Source: Plotosus lineatus (taxonomy: Eukaryota > Chordata > Actinopteri > Siluriformes > Plotosidae). Taken from it: DNA of 64,000 nt. The first letter of the stretch is position 1. Each line of letters opens with the position of its first letter. This document shows, piece by piece, positions 46,463 through 59,141 of this stretch. The notes below the pieces were generated by a model that searched no databases, was not told where the DNA came from, and saw only the letters and a program-made list of their open reading frames with translations. The position numbers were made by a program, and so were the translations under genes. Location of the stretch: contig CM045735.1 of assembly GCA_024760905.1 (NCBI GenBank), positions 34,462,249 to 34,526,248 on the forward strand. The letters are read 5' to 3'.

Positions 46463-48690
46463 CATCATCATCATCATCATCATCATCATCTTCTTCTTCT
46501 TCCGCTTAATGTGGGGTCGGATTGTAAAGGCAGCAGCCTAAGCAATGAGGTCCAGACGTCCCTCTTCCCAGCCACTTTCTCCAGCTGTTCTGGGGGAACA
46601 CTGAGGCATTCTCAGACCAGCTGAGAGACAATAGTCCCTCCAGCGTGTTCTAGGTCAACCCAGGGGTTTCTTCTCGGTTGGACATGCCCAAAACACCACA
46701 TTAGGGAGGAATTCTAACTAGATGCCCAAGCCACCTTAACTGGCTCCTCTCAATGCAGAGAAGCAACAGTTCTATTTCAAGTTCCTCCCAGATGGTGAGC
46801 TTCTCACCCCATCTCGACAGGAGAGCCTTGCCACCCTGCAAAGGAACCTCATTTCAGCCACTTGTATCCACAATCTTTTGGTCACTACCCAAAGCTCGTG
46901 ACCACAGGTGATTGGTTGGAATATAGAACGACTTATAAATTGAGAGATTTGTCTTGCAGCTCAGCTCCCTCTTCACTACGACAGACTGGAACAAGCTCCA
47001 CTTTACAACAGGCTGCCAGCAATCGGCATGTCAATCTCCCACTCCATCCTTCCCCCACTTGTAACAAGACCCCAAGATACTCGAACTCCTCCACTTGGGG
47101 GAGGACGTCTTTCCAACCTTTTCCGGCTAAAAACAGTGGCCATGGACTTAAAGGTGCTGATTCTCATCTTGACCGCTTCGCACTCAACGGCACATTGCTC
47201 CAATGAGAGCTGGAGGTCCCAAATTGATGAAACCAAAAGAACAACATCATCTGCAAAAAGCAGAGACGAGATCTTATGGCCACCAAACCAGAATCCCTCA
47301 ACGCCGCAGTTGCGCCTGGAAATTCTGTCCATAAAAATTATGAACAGAATTGGTGACAAAGGACAGCCTTGGTGAACTCCAACCGTCACTGGAAACAAAT
47401 TTGACCTGTTGTTACCAATGAGGACCAAGCTCTGGCTCCAGTGATACAGAGACCTAATGGCGTGTAGCAACTGGTCCTTTACACCATAGTCCTGGAGCAC
47501 TCCCCACAAGATGGTTCTAGGGACACGGTCGAAAGCCTTCTTTAAACCAACAAAACATGTGTAGATAGATTTGACAAACTCCCTTGCGACCTCCAGGATC
47601 CTGTAGCGTGTATAGAGTTGGTCGAGAGTGGTGCAGCAAGGATGAAAACTACATTCAAGGTTCAAGCATTAATTGGATTTTCCTCTCCAGTAGTCCTGAA
47701 TAGACTTTCCTGGGAAGGATGAGGAGGGTGATTACATGATAATTGGAACACACTATGCAGTCCTTCTTTTGAAAAAGGGGGACGATCACCCCAGTTTGCC
47801 AATACAGAGGCATGACCCCGGATGACAAGGCAATAGTGCAGAGATGTGTCAACCAATAAAGTTTGACAACAACCAGAGCCCTGAAATATTCAGGATGGAT
47901 CTCATCCACCCCTGATCCCGATCACCGAGGAGCTTTTTAATGACCTCGGCAACCTCAGCCCTAGTGATGGGTGGACCCCCACCCAAACCCCCATGGTCTT
48001 CCTCTTCCACTGAGGGTATGTTGGTGGGATTGAGGAGGCCCTAAAATTATTCCTTTCACTTGCTGACAACATCCCCTGTTGAGGCGAGCAGCGCCCCAGT
48101 TCCACTGTATTTGTGGAAAAAACCCCTCCTAAGTCATTGGATAGTGGCCCAGAACCTTTATGAGGTCAACCAATAGTCGCTTTTCAGGTCCTCACAAAGC
48201 TTCTCTCACACTTGAGATTTTGAATTGGTTACAGTTCAGGCTGCAGCATCTTTGACCTGCCAGTACCTGCTGCTGCCTCTGGAGTCCCACAAGTCAATAA
48301 GACCTGCTAGGTCTCCTTTTTCAGCTGGATGGTCCTCCTCACACTACAGATGTCCACCACCATGTTCAGGGGTTACCACCACGACAGGCACAGATGACTT
48401 TCTCTCCACAGCTATGGGCTGCCACCTCAATAAGGGAGGCACAAAGCACTCTCCAAACGTTACCAGGAAACCCTAACCATACACTTAGTCCTCCCAGGTC
48501 TTTTTTGGCCAGGGCCTGGTCAGGCTCCATGGGCAGAACCCCGACCATCAGGCTTCAAGCCCTTCCCCCAGGCCTGTCTCTAGGGGAACCCCGGTGACCC
48601 GCTTCTGGGAAAGGGAAACCATGTCCTTTTTTTTTTTTTCTTTAGTCATATCGAGGCCTTTTGAACCGCACTTGGTCAGGACCTTCACCT
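46463..48690 (-). mobile_element. Rex3-like LINE (RTE family), decayed
   Basis: On the minus strand the recognisable order is MDEIHPEYFRALVVVKLYWL and WQTGVIVPLFQKKDCIVCSN (47909-47740), then DQLYTRYRILEVAREFV, CFVGLKKAFDRVPRTILWGV, VGVHQGCPLSPILFIIFMDR and SSLLFADDVVLL (47665-47220). The C-terminal region and a (GAT)n tail end near 46463. These motifs match what I remember of Rex3 from Xiphophorus and other teleosts. Stops and frameshifts are frequent. 5' truncation is likely, because no endonuclease was recognised. Confidence 0.8.
47003..47665 (-). pseudogene. Rex3 reverse transcriptase fragment
   Basis: A 220-codon open stretch contains the middle of the RT domain, with FVGLKKAFDRVPR (first catalytic Asp replaced by Gly in VGLKKA; usual form VDLEKA) and the FADD box intact. 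The loss of the first Asp shows that it could not work even if expressed. Confidence 0.8.
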
Positions 48691-49354
48691 AAGACATTTT
48701 TGCTTTGGGTGACCCACCAAGATAAGGCGGCGATTCAATGAGGCGTGTGAGAGCACATCTGTGTAAAATTAACCTACAAATGTAAAACATTCTAATATAA
48801 ATGCAACCATAGATGGTATAGTAAGCCATGTTGTGAGAGTCGATGTTCAATAAACTTGTCGCTAATATGCAGAACAAACTCTAAACTTTGCAGTTTGCAA
48901 AATTTGACCTGCAGTTTGCAGACTTTACAAAACTAGACCTGCAGTTAAGAGCCCAAATTAGAGTTATTACTAAAGTACTTTCCTAAAGTCCTGCCATTCA
49001 GTCAGTTTGTGTTCAGAATACAAAAATAACTCACTAATTTGCTCAAGATTCATTAATTCACACAAGGTCAAACTCTATTAAGTAGTGACATGTTGAGTAG
49101 CTCTCTATAATCACTGAATACTTGAATAGAAAAACATTTATCTCCTTACAAACAGCAACTCCTATAAATAGTACCAAATAAACATCAACATGCCAAACCA
49201 ACATGCCAATACCGCAGTGACTATGCTTCTCTTTTAGAGCCGCATAAGAAATTTGGTGACAGTGTAGAACAGAATTCCAACACTGTTGTGCAAATTAAGA
49301 CTTAGACTTGCATCTATGGCAGATTATCGGTTTCTAATAAATGTCTTATGGTGG
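48691..49354. other. AT-rich intron, nothing recognised
   Basis: A short internal repeat GACCTGCAGTTTGCAGA/AGACCTGCAGTTAAGAG is visible near 48905-48950; otherwise featureless. Confidence 0.4.
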
Positions 49355-49845
49355 TGTAGTGATTAGAATGTCGGCCTCACAGCAGGAAGGTCCTGGATTC
49401 GAGAACTGGGCTCAGGCGTAGCTGTGTGGAGCCTGAAAATGTTCTTCCCATATTTGCATAGTCTTTCTTCAGACATTCCAGTTACTCTGAGTGTCCAATG
49501 ACATGCACAGCAGGCTAATTTGCTGTTCGAAATTGCCCCAGCTTTGGAAATAAAAGCTGGTGTTTGTGCTGGCCAACTGTTGAAGGTGTACTCCACCTTG
49601 GCATGGTGTCAGCTGATATAGGCACCAGCCTTCCCATGATCCTAGAAGAATTAAGTGAGTGACAGAGTGGTTGTGGGTCACTGGACTATGGGAGGAAACC
49701 AGAGTACCTGCAGGAAACCCACACAGTCACAAGATGAACATGTAAACTCTAAATAGAAAAGCCCAAGCCCAAGAGTCAAACCCAGGACCTTACTGCTGTG
49801 AGGTGGACGTGCTAACCGATACACCACTGTGCCACTTTAGTGTTA
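49355..49845. mobile_element. Two tRNA-SINEs, tail to tail
   Basis: 49355-49670 is a + strand copy (head GTGGTGTAGTGATTAGAATG, box B GGTCCTGGATTCGAGAACTG, later ATTTGCTGTTCGAAATTGCC and GGTGTACTCCACCTTGGCAT). 49675-49845 is a minus-strand copy of the first half of the same family, whose head ends at 49845 (GGCACAGTGGTGTATCGGTT on the minus strand). Confidence 0.7.
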
Positions 49846-49863
49846 ACCAAAAGTAAATAAATA

Positions 49864-50556
49864 CAGTGATTCCTCACTTTTCACGGTTAATGGGGCCCGA
49901 GACCCTCCACAAATGCCGAATTTACGCAAAGTACGATCGACCCCCCTGATTGACGTATACGTACATGTACTAGTATATGTGTATGTAATATCAATAAATA
50001 CATATTCAATGCGATAAGTGCTTACAATAACAAATCACTTCACTTCACTTATCCCTTAACATCCGGGGATGTCGTTGGGGTGCCTTCATGGCGAGACTTG
50101 GGCTGACTTGGCCTATCGGCACCCATCCCTCTCCAGGTCACAGAAACACACTGACGGCTTTGCAGCCTACTCTTTACGAAAGTCAGAAATGGTTCTTTTA
50201 CATGCCTCCCATCATAGACAGTGAGAGACATGGCCTGCCTTTGATAACCCAGTTAGCTGCACTGGGGGGACAGTGACAACCCTGTGGGGACTTGAACCCC
50301 CAACCTTAGGATCAGCAATCCTGCACCCTAACCTCTAGACCACCACTTCCCCCACAATAACAAATATTCAAAAATAATGCAGCCGATGTAAATAAAATAT
50401 AAATACACACACAAACGTACACGCAGACACGCACACACATACAGATGTGCACATCACATAAAAATGTAAGTAGTTTTGTTGGGGGGGTTTAAGTTGTTGT
50501 TTTTTGTTTTGTTTCTTTTTGCATAATTGGCCTTATTTTGTGGCGAGGGATCACTG
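49864..50556 (+). mobile_element. Tigger-like element, family C, copy 3 (holds a SINE)
   Basis: The ends CAGTGATTCCTCACTTTTCA and GGCGAGGGATCACTG are inverted, with TA outside (49862-49863, 50557-50558). Without its SINE it is only about 360 bp and lacks the family D core. Confidence 0.75.
50036..50353 (-). mobile_element. tRNA-SINE with a different 3' tail, 12-bp duplication
   Basis: On the minus strand the head and body match the SINEs at 38395 and 14872 (GGTCTAGAGGTTAGGGTGCA, GGGGGTTCAAGTCCC, GCTAACTGGGTTATCAAAGG, GACTTTCGTAAAGAGTAGGC). The last part is GGCACCCCAACGACATCCCC...GTTAAGGGATAAGTG with an AAGTG tail, not the RTE-like end. The duplication ACAATAACAAAT is perfect (50024-50035, 50354-50365). 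Confidence 0.85.
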
Positions 50557-50558
50557 TA

Positions 50559-50819
50559 CCACCAAGACTGAACTTGTCCTTTAATTCTGAATATTGCCCT
50601 TAATAATAAGCCATAGCAGACTCACAGAGACTTTTATCACTCACCATGCAGCAACCACCCTCAGCTTGCTAACACCACTCCACTAAAGGTTAGCAGCGCT
50701 AGTCATCTCTGAATGGTCAGTTTGATGTACTGGTTGCGTTGTGTGTGTTGTATTTGTGTATAATACTATACATTATTTTAAAAATTGTGTACATTGTATT
50801 AAACTAAACATATTCTTCC
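50559..50819. other. Intron sequence, nothing recognised
   Basis: Short AT-rich stretch before the L2 element. Confidence 0.4.
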
Positions 50820-53800
50820 CAAGATGGCGCCGGGTGACCTGCAGCCAGTTACAGGAGCTCTTCAGTTTATTTTTCTTTTTTTTCTCTTTTCTATTGTATA
50901 TAGGCGTGTTTCTTTATCTTTTTTCAAATTTTCTTTTTCTTTCTTCAATCCTGCATCTGGAAAACATACTTTCATGATGCTTTTGTTCTTCTGTGCACTT
51001 TTATTTTCACTCTTTGGATCGGCGTCAGGAAACTCATTCACCGACGGCTCTGAGCAACGCAGGTCTTACACCCGTGAGACCCTCCTCGGCCTGCGCGCCC
51101 CGCCCTCCTTCACGCTGAAAAGCCCGTTGTTCCTTTGGAAATACGGAGGAAAAGGAGAGGCTGCAGAGGGGGACGAAAGACGCGGAGGACATGTGTTCCC
51201 TCTGTCATCATGGGAAATGTCCGCGCGATCGCCAACAAGACGGAGGAGCTGGCGGCGCTGACCTGGCAGCAGAGGCAGTACCGGGACTGCAGCCTCATGT
51301 GTTTCTCGGAGACGTGGCTGAATGAACTCACACCGGACTCTGTGGTTTCTCTTCACGGATTTACACTCGCGTGCAGATCGGAGTGTAACGGAGAGCGGTA
51401 AGAAGAAAGGAGGGGGTGTGGCGGTCTATGTGAATGAACGATGGTGCCACCCGGCAAACGTGCACGTGAAGGAGCAGCTGTGCACGCGGGACCTAGAGCT
51501 GCTCGCGTTAAGCGCGCGGCCATATTATCTACCGAGGGAGTTTTCACACGTGATTGTGTTTTGCGTGTACATTCCGCCCTCGGCTGATGCGGCGACGCGT
51601 GTGAGCGTCTACACAGCGCCGTTAATCAGACACAGACTCGTCACCCCGCGCCATGATTCTGATCAGCGGGGACTTTAACCACGCCCCTCTCTCCGCCTCT
51701 CTTCCGGCGTTCACGCACACGTGAAGTGCGCCACAAGAGACAATAAAACACTGGACTTACTGTATGCAAATGTGAAGGACGCTTCCAGCTCCTCCCCCCT
51801 CCCCCCACTGGGACGCTCAGACCACAACCTGGTCTACCTGCTCCCCCAATACACACCCAGGGTGCGAAAGGAACCTGCACAGAAGAGGTCTGTGAAAGTG
51901 TGGACCGAGGAGACCAACGAGAGGCTTAGGGACTGTTTCCAGACCACAGACTGGAGCATGCTCTGTAACTCCTTTGGTGATGACATCGACGGCCTCACAC
52001 ACTGTATCACCGACTACATGAACTTCTGCGTGGACAGCACCGTGCCAACACGGAGAGTACGGTGCTTCTCCAACAACCACCCATGGGTCACCCCTGAGCT
52101 CAAAGTCCTCCTGAACCAGAAAAAGAGGGCTTTCATCTCGGGGACAGAGAGGAGCAGAAGAAGGTCCAGCGTGAGCTCCAGTGGAGGATCAGGAGGGCAA
52201 AGAAGGACTATGGGAAGAAGATGGAGGAGAAGCTGGCTCAGAACAACGTGCGGGACGTCTGGAGAGGACTAAAGACCATGTCTGGATTTGGGCAGAGTGT
52301 CAGAGGGACAGCTGATGGTGACCAGCGCTGGGCGGATGAACTAAACTGCTACTTCAACAGGTTTGATTCTCCCCCTCCCCTCTGCACCCCTCCCGTTCCC
52401 CTCCCCTCTTCACACGTCTCCAGACCAGCTGACACCTCCCCTCCCCAGGCCAACTTCACTTGACTGCTACAGCCCGACAGACACATCCCCTCCCTCTGCA
52501 GCCCACCCCAGCCCCCTCTCCCTCACATCAGACCAGGTGAGGAGACAGCTGAGGCGACTAAATCAGAGGAAATCTGAAGGACCTGATGGCATCAGTCCCA
52601 GGCTGCTGAGGACCTGCGCAGACCAGCTCTGTGTGGTACTATGCTACCTGTACAACCTGAGCCTCAGCCTGGAGAAGGTTCCAGTCCTCTGGAAGACCTC
52701 CTGTGTGGTTCCGGTTCCCAAAACAGCACAAGCGAAGGAACCAGCCCACTACAGACCTGTCGCCCTGACCTCCCACCTCATTAAGATCATGGAAAGGCTC
52801 CTCCTTGAACACCTCCGCTCTATGGTGAGCCCCACCCTAGACCCGCTGCAGTTTGCCTACAGGCCCAACATCGGAGTAGAAGACGCCGTCATCTACCTTC
52901 TGCAGCGGGCACTCACCCACCTGGAGATCGCCGGCAGCGCTGTGAGGGTCATGTTCTTTGACTTCTCCAGCGCCTTCAACACCATCAGGCCAGCGCGCCT
53001 GCGGGGGAAGCTGGAGGACGTGGGAGTGGACGGGCATCTTGCTGCCTGGATTATTGACTACCTTACTAACCGTCCACAGTACGTGCGGCTGCGCGGCTGT
53101 AAGTCAAAGGTGGTAGTCTGCAGCACGGGGCCACCGCAGGGCACCGTCCTCTCACCCTTCCTTTTCAACATCTATACCTCGGACTTCATATATAACACAA
53201 ACAGCTGCCACCTCCAGAAGTTCTCGGACGACTCCGCCATCGTGGGCCGTGTGTCAGAGGGGAACGAGCTGGAGTACCGGTCGGTCATCGTCGACTTCGT
53301 GGACTGGTGTGAGCGCAACCACCTGTGCTTGAACACTAGGAAGACGAAGGAGATGGTGGTCGACTTCAGGAGAAGCACTCAAACACACACACACACACAC
53401 ATTTACTAGTGAACATCCAGGGACAGGACATTGAGACAGTGGACAGTTTCAAGTACCTGGGTGTTCACCTTAACAATAAACTGGACTGGTCCCACAACAC
53501 CAACGCCCTGTACAAGAAGGGCCAGAGTCGCCTCCACCTTCTGAGGAGACTCAGGGCCTTCGGCATAAGCAGACCACTGCTCAGGACATTTTATGACTCT
53601 GTGGTAGCCTCTGCAATCCTCTACGCTGCCATCTGCTGGGCCCCGGGCAGCACAGAGCGGGACAGAAAGAGACTGAACAAGCTGGTCAGGAGGGCCAGCT
53701 CTGTCCTCGGCTGCCCACTGGACTCTGTGGAGGAGGTGAGTGAGAGGAGGATGGTAGCAAAGCTCACATCCATCCTGTCCAACAGCTCTCACCCACTGCA

Positions 53801-54275
53801 CCAGACTGTCGAGGAGCTAAGCAGCTCCTTCAGTGGACGACTGAGGCATCCTCAGTGCAGGAAGGAGCGCTACCGCAGGTCGTTCATTCCCACCGCTATC
53901 AGACTGTACAACGCCACTTTGTAACTGTCTGTGAAAATACCGGTTATGTGCAATAAAAACCCCGTGTACTTTAATCAGCCACATCTACCCCACTGACTGT
54001 GAACCATATCAACCCATCTACTCTGCACTCAGATACATTACACTTTAATATAGGCCAATCTATAAAGTTGCTCCATTCTTTTCTTTTCTTTTATTGTTTA
54101 GTAATTTATACTATTTATGTATCTATTTATTTATTTACTTATATAATATATATGTATGTGTGTATGTTCGTACTTGTATCTATTTTTGCACCCCCTACTG
54201 ATAGTCCCTCAAGAGCCTGTAACAGTGAATTTCTCCATTGTGAGATTAATAAAGCTGTATCTCTTATCTTATATT
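50820..54275 (+). mobile_element. L2-type LINE, near full length
   Basis: It begins AAGATGGCGCCGGGTGACCT, a typical CpG-containing LINE start, and ends GAATTTCTCCATTGTGAGAT...AATAAAGCTGTATCTCTTAT. Endonuclease and reverse transcriptase are in order on the + strand. It is the fuller relative of the copy at 26773-29506 and shares its 3' untranslated region almost base for base. Confidence 0.88.
51205..53924 (+). pseudogene. L2 ORF2: endonuclease-reverse transcriptase, several frameshifts
   Basis: The APE endonuclease begins MGNVRAIANKTEELAALTWQ (51209) with MCFSETWLNE. After a shift near 51400 it reads KKGGGVAVYVNERW and FCVYIPPSADA, then MILISGDFNH in another frame (about 51654) and LGRSDHNLVYLLP with the catalytic SDH (about 51810). 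The RT runs from 52531, with KSEGPDGISPRLLRTCADQL, VVPVPKTAQAKEPAHYRPVA, FFDFSSAFNTIRPARLRG, GPPQGTVLSPFLFNIY and the active-site FSDDSAIVG (about 53220). A CA array (53383-53400) breaks the frame before VDSFKYLGVHLNNKLDW, and the protein then ends ...FIPTAIRLYNATL. The long intact RT stretch (348 codons) indicates a fairly recent insertion. Confidence 0.88.
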
Positions 54276-54683
54276 TCAATGTCCAGGCATTTACGAGGAG
54301 TGGAACTCTTGGTGCAGACTAGGACCTTCCCCCGATTACCTTATATATTACGCTGCAAACAGAATGATCGATCAAAATGGGCAGAGTGTACCCAGAGTCA
54401 GGGCACCAGAGCAGGTTCTTTTCCTCTGCTCTAATGCACCCACAGCATTGGAGGCTGTTTGGGCAATTTCCAGCCAGTGATAGATTCACTTCAAGTCATA
54501 AATCTAATCCTAAAATAATATTTAGCAGATTCTGACACTCTACTGAGGCAAAACTGAGGTGGGGCAATAAACTTGAGAAGTCAGATTTGAGGATCCACTG
54601 AGTAAACTGCACCTTTTTTCTTACTCTAAACTATTTCCAGCCGTTCCCAGGTTTACTGCAGATATCCATGCATTGCAGTATAG
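54276..54683. other. Intron sequence, nothing recognised
   Basis: Holds a weak SINE-tail-like piece near 54380-54400; otherwise featureless. Confidence 0.35.
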
Positions 54684-54685
54684 TA

Positions 54686-55693
54686 CAGTGGTACCTTGAC
54701 TCACAAAATTAATCCATTCCGAGGGCAAGCTTTGTAACTCAAAAAGTTTGTTAGATGAAACAAAAATTCCCATAGGAAATGATAGAAAACCAATTAATCC
54801 ATTCCGACCCCCTTCCAAACTCATATAACCTACCACAAACACATATATTTGACCTAATATATTCAAGATAAACATGTAAAACAATAAATATTTATTATTA
54901 TTAATAATAAAAATAATGCACATTAACATTATTAATAAATAATAATAAAACAAGAATAAACAATGTCAACTAACCCTTCCAATCATCGACTGCGGCAAAG
55001 ATGTCACGTGGGTGCGAAGATGTCATGTGGGCAGGCATGAGGTGGTATGTAACAGAAGTAGAACGAGGAGAATTTTGTGCATGTGCACATAAATACCAGC
55101 AAGGAAAGGCTCGTGGTGAGCTCTCGCAAGGCCAATGCTTTTCAACTAGTGGGGCATGCGGTGTGATGCCAGAGGGGGGCGTGTATGACACTGGGGAACA
55201 TGCTTTTTTGCTATACTGTACTAGAATTATATGTAATTGCGTATCTTCTACAGTAGGTGGCAGTGGTACTCTCACTGTGTTCCCTATGGTGTAGGGACAC
55301 ACTGAGAGCACCAATGCCAAATATTGTAGAGGATGCACAATTATACTAGGTGGCAGTGGTGCTCTCACGTCTATGGTGTAGGGAAAAAGCACCAAGCCAA
55401 CAATATGAAGTGCAGTAAACACTATTTATAGTTGCGCGTGGGGCGAAAATGTTTTTTTCTTCCTATAGAGAGCATCTCAAAAAATATTTGAGAACCACTG
55501 CACAAGGCATTCTTGGAGCGTGGAGGAATACACGCAGAACAATACAAGTCTAATCAGCCCGGAAAAGCCATTTCCCGAGCAGAGCTCCTAAATCAAAATT
55601 TTGCTCGTTGGAAGGGGCAGATTTTTGGTGGGATCGAAGCTCGTATCATGAAAAATTTGTTATAAAAGACACTCGTAAGTCAAGGTACCACTG
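54686..55693. mobile_element. Tigger-like element, family F, 1008 bp
   Basis: The ends CAGTGGTACCTTGACTCACA and the complement of CGTAAGTCAAGGTACCACTG are inverted and flanked by TA (54684-54685, 55694-55695). The interior has a duplicated GTAGGTGGCAGTGGT(A/G)CTCTCAC segment (55252 and 55349). No coding sequence. Confidence 0.82.
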
Positions 55694-55873
55694 TATTTAA
55701 AACACAAACAGTGAACAAGACTCCTGCTTTGAGATGGACATGCTAACCACTGGTTGCTGCCCACAACTCGTACAACAATGTTACACAATTGCTACTCAAG
55801 ATTTGAAAGTACTGTAGCATATACTAGTATTATATACTCATAGTGAAGTTGTAATATCGTGTAGAGATGAGGA

Positions 55874-57130
55874 CATTTTTAAGACCAAGCGAAAGAGAGA
55901 GTTGTGGCAACTACAGAGATAAAGTTGATGAGCCATATGATGAAGTTATGGGAAAACATAGTGGAAGCTAGACTAAGGACAGAGGTCAGCATTTGTGAAC
56001 AACAGTTTGGTTTCATGCCAAGAAAGAGCACTACAGATGCAGTGTTTGCTTTGAGGATGTTAATAGAGAAGTACAGGAAGGTCAGAAGCAGCTGCATTGT
56101 GCCTTTGTGGATCTGGAAAAAGAATATCACAGGGTGCCGAGAGAGGACCTGTGGTATTGCATGAGGAAGTCTGGAGTGGCAGAGAAGTATGTTAGAGTGG
56201 TGCAGGACATGTATGAGAGATGTAAGACAGTGGTGAGGTGTGCTGTCGGTGTGACAGAGGATTTCAAGGAAGAGGTGGGACTGCATCAAGAGTCAACTCT
56301 GAGCCTCTTGTTTGCTATGGTGATGAACAGGCTGACAGACGAGGTTTCACAAGATTCCCCATGGACTATGATGTTTGCAGATGACATTGTGATCTGTAGT
56401 GAGAGCAGAGAACAAGTGCAGGAAAATCTAGAGAGGTGGAGGTATGCCCTGGAAAGGAGAGGAATGAAGGTTAGCCTCAGTAAGACAGAATACATGTGTG
56501 TGAACAACAAGGACCCAAGAGGGACGGTGAGGTTAAAGGGAACAGAGATAAAGAAGGTAGAGGATTTTAAGTCCTGAGGCTCAACAATCCAGATCAATGG
56601 AGAGTGTGGAAAAGAGGTGTGGAAAAGAGGTGAAGAAGCGTGTGCAGGCAGGTTGGAATGGTTGGAGAAAAGTGTCCGGTGTGATGTGTAATAGGAAGGT
56701 ATTAGCAAGAATGAAAGGAAGTGTACAAGACGGTGTTGAGGCCAGCGATGTTGTATGGTTTAGAAACAGTGGCAGAGATGAAAATGTTGAGGCTCTCTTT
56801 GGGAGTAACGAGGATGGATAGGATTAGGAATGAGTACATCAGAGGGACAGCACATGTAAGAGGTTTTGGAGACAAAGTCAGAGAGGCAAGATTGAGATGG
56901 TTTGGACATGTACAGAGGAGGCCTAATGAATATATTGGTAGTCGGAGCCTGAGGTTGGAACTAACAGACAGAAGGCCTAGAGGAAGACCAAAGAGAAGAT
57001 TTATGGATGTGCTGAAGGAGGACATGAAGGTAGTTCGAGTAAGAGTAGAAGATACAGAGGATAGGGTGAGGTGGAGGCAGATGATTCGCTGTGGCGACCC
57101 CTGAAGGGAACAGCCAAAAGGAAAAGAAGA
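55874..57130 (+). mobile_element. RTE-type LINE, copy 3 (5'-truncated)
   Basis: Starts inside the RT region (CATTTTTAAGACCAAGCG) and ends CTGTGGCGACCCCTGAAGGG...AAAGGAAAAGAAGA. The flanks AGATGAGGA at 55865-55873 and 57131-57139 are a 9-bp target duplication. Confidence 0.85.
55904..57104 (+). pseudogene. RTE reverse transcriptase, C-terminal part
   Basis: Frames join from IKLMSHMMKLWENIVEARLR and QQFGFMPRKSTTDAVFALRM through VDLEKEYHRVPREDLWYCMR and LLFAMVMNRLTDEV to FADDIVICSES (about 56375). A stop follows at KVEDFKS (56577), then the order continues in shifted frames VQAGWNGWRKVSGVM, LYGLETVAEMKMLRLSLGV and LRWFGHVQRRPNEYIGSR, ending RWRQMIRCGDP. AYDRVP is changed to EYHRVP here, which removes the first catalytic Asp. 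More decayed than copy 2. Confidence 0.82.
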
Positions 57131-57139
57131 AGATGAGGA

Positions 57140-58105
57140 AATCTTTATACTGAATAAGCCTACATGATATTCTAGTCAGATTTTGATAGTAAATTAAACC
57201 TACAACCAATTAGCCTCATGCTATGCCTCTTCTACTTTATCTAAAGCTTATAAAAACTTATACCCCCGTTTCACGAGACCACGGCAGACTTAGGGAAGCA
57301 AAAATGTTGTCATCTGCAAACGTTCCGCAATTATTTCCTCATCTTCCGTGCCATTCCGTGTGATTCTGCAGTTATTCCTCAAGTCTTCCTCCACTTCTGT
57401 ATGCATCTGGCAGGTCAAAATATTTAATGAACGTGCTTTTGAACATGTTCAAAAGCACGTTCACGGAAAAAAAATTCCGTGAGTGTTTCGTGGGGTCACT
57501 TTGGCGTACTTTAGCATACCTGTTCGGCACATGCAGTGAACTTTCCGAGTGTAAGAATTTCCACTTTCCATCGGGTTTTCACCCGTTTTCCTTGTAAAAA
57601 TGCCGAAGCTCTTCCATAGACTGCGTTTCACACCTTTCTGCCACGATCATTGCATGCTGTGCTCCAGTGAAATGGGGATATTAGTTTTCTCAACAACAGA
57701 ATAAGAAGCTGAAGCAGCTGATTGTTTGTACACAATATAAGCTTTATCACGTTAGAGTACAGTTGGCCACTTTGTAGTTTGCACATATTTGATGAGTGCC
57801 AAAATGAAATAATCCCTTGACACGTTCTGGACACATTGTGCACAAAATCTAATTGCTTTTGTGATCGTGTAGTACAGAGAACTTATCTTGCTTGAGGCAG
57901 AGAGCTCTCATGCATTAGCTTATTTAGCTTATATTTTGAATGAAGTGCTCTTTGTTACTCAGTGCTCGTTATAACAGAGCTCAGTCGTGAGATGAAGAGA
58001 CTGATTTGATATAGTGGATAAAGCAGGACTTAAAAGGAAGGTGAAGGTGCCGGCTGGTCTCCAATATCAGGGACAGTACGATCAGTGGCTAGCAATGCAG
58101 ACTAT
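57140..58105. other. Intron sequence with a 36-bp perfect palindrome
   Basis: No gene or known transposon. The palindrome is listed separately; the surrounding text has repeated TTCCGTG-type words (57344, 57355, 57476). Confidence 0.45.
57428..57463. repeat. Perfect 36-bp palindrome
   Basis: Each 18-base arm (TGAACGTGCTTTTGAACA) is the exact complement of the other, with no spacer. Confidence 0.95.
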
Positions 58106-58106
58106 A

Positions 58107-59104
58107 CAGATGCTACCCTACTTATGAACATTCGTTTTGCAAACAGCCAGAGATCTGAACAGGGCTGTCCGAGTGTGAAAGTGAATGTGAAATGAAATTG
58201 AAGAACAAGTAGAAATAGAAATCGAATAAAACCTATAGAAAGATATATCAAATATACGTATGAAATACGATTAAACATTATCCTGAGGTACACTTAATAT
58301 TCAATTAGGCTCCGGCAGAGGGGCGTGATTTACACGCGCGTGGATCGCAATGCGCTCACCTGATCCTACTCACCAATGCTTTACACCATACCTTACACCA
58401 TACGGAGGTCATGGAAGAAAAGCAGAACGATTCATTTCTGAACTCGTGTCAAAACTTTCAAAGAGGAAAGAAATTGACTACAGTATAATAATGAACTAGA
58501 TAAGAGTGAAACTATCTGTACATCTGATCAGTTCAGCTGTGCTGTGCTTGAGAGGAACCAGAAGTTTAAACATGGGACATAATGATATTGATAATGTACA
58601 GAGTGTTCATTTTATAATTTAATAATTTTATATTTTTCTCATTTTAATGATTATTATACCCATTATGTGGGTTTAATTTAATTTGAAAATATTTTATATA
58701 TCTTTTTAATTTCTACTACGTTGTTTCAAGAATTTTAATAAAGTTTCCTGACATTGTTTCCCATCTACCGTGCTATAAAGACGAGCAGCGTGCTCATCCC
58801 GGTGCTAGAAGACTGTCCCTCTTCACGTCCTGTTTTCCTGTGATCACTCTGGCTCCTGGTTTCAGTTCCGTGCTCACTAGCAGTGACTGCGTTTCACCCT
58901 TGCTCAAGTGCCTCCCCTGTAACAATAAAGTCTTTCCATGTTCATCCTACTCTGTCTACTGCATTTTGGGTCCGACTGAAAGTTTCTGACGTCACAGTTA
59001 GCTTGATAATTCATAGTGCATTTAGGTTTGCACCTTGTACCAATAAATGATAAATTCAATAGAATGAATAAGATGATTATGCAGAGCAAGACACAGAGAC
59101 AGCA

Positions 59105-59141
<37 letters not shown>

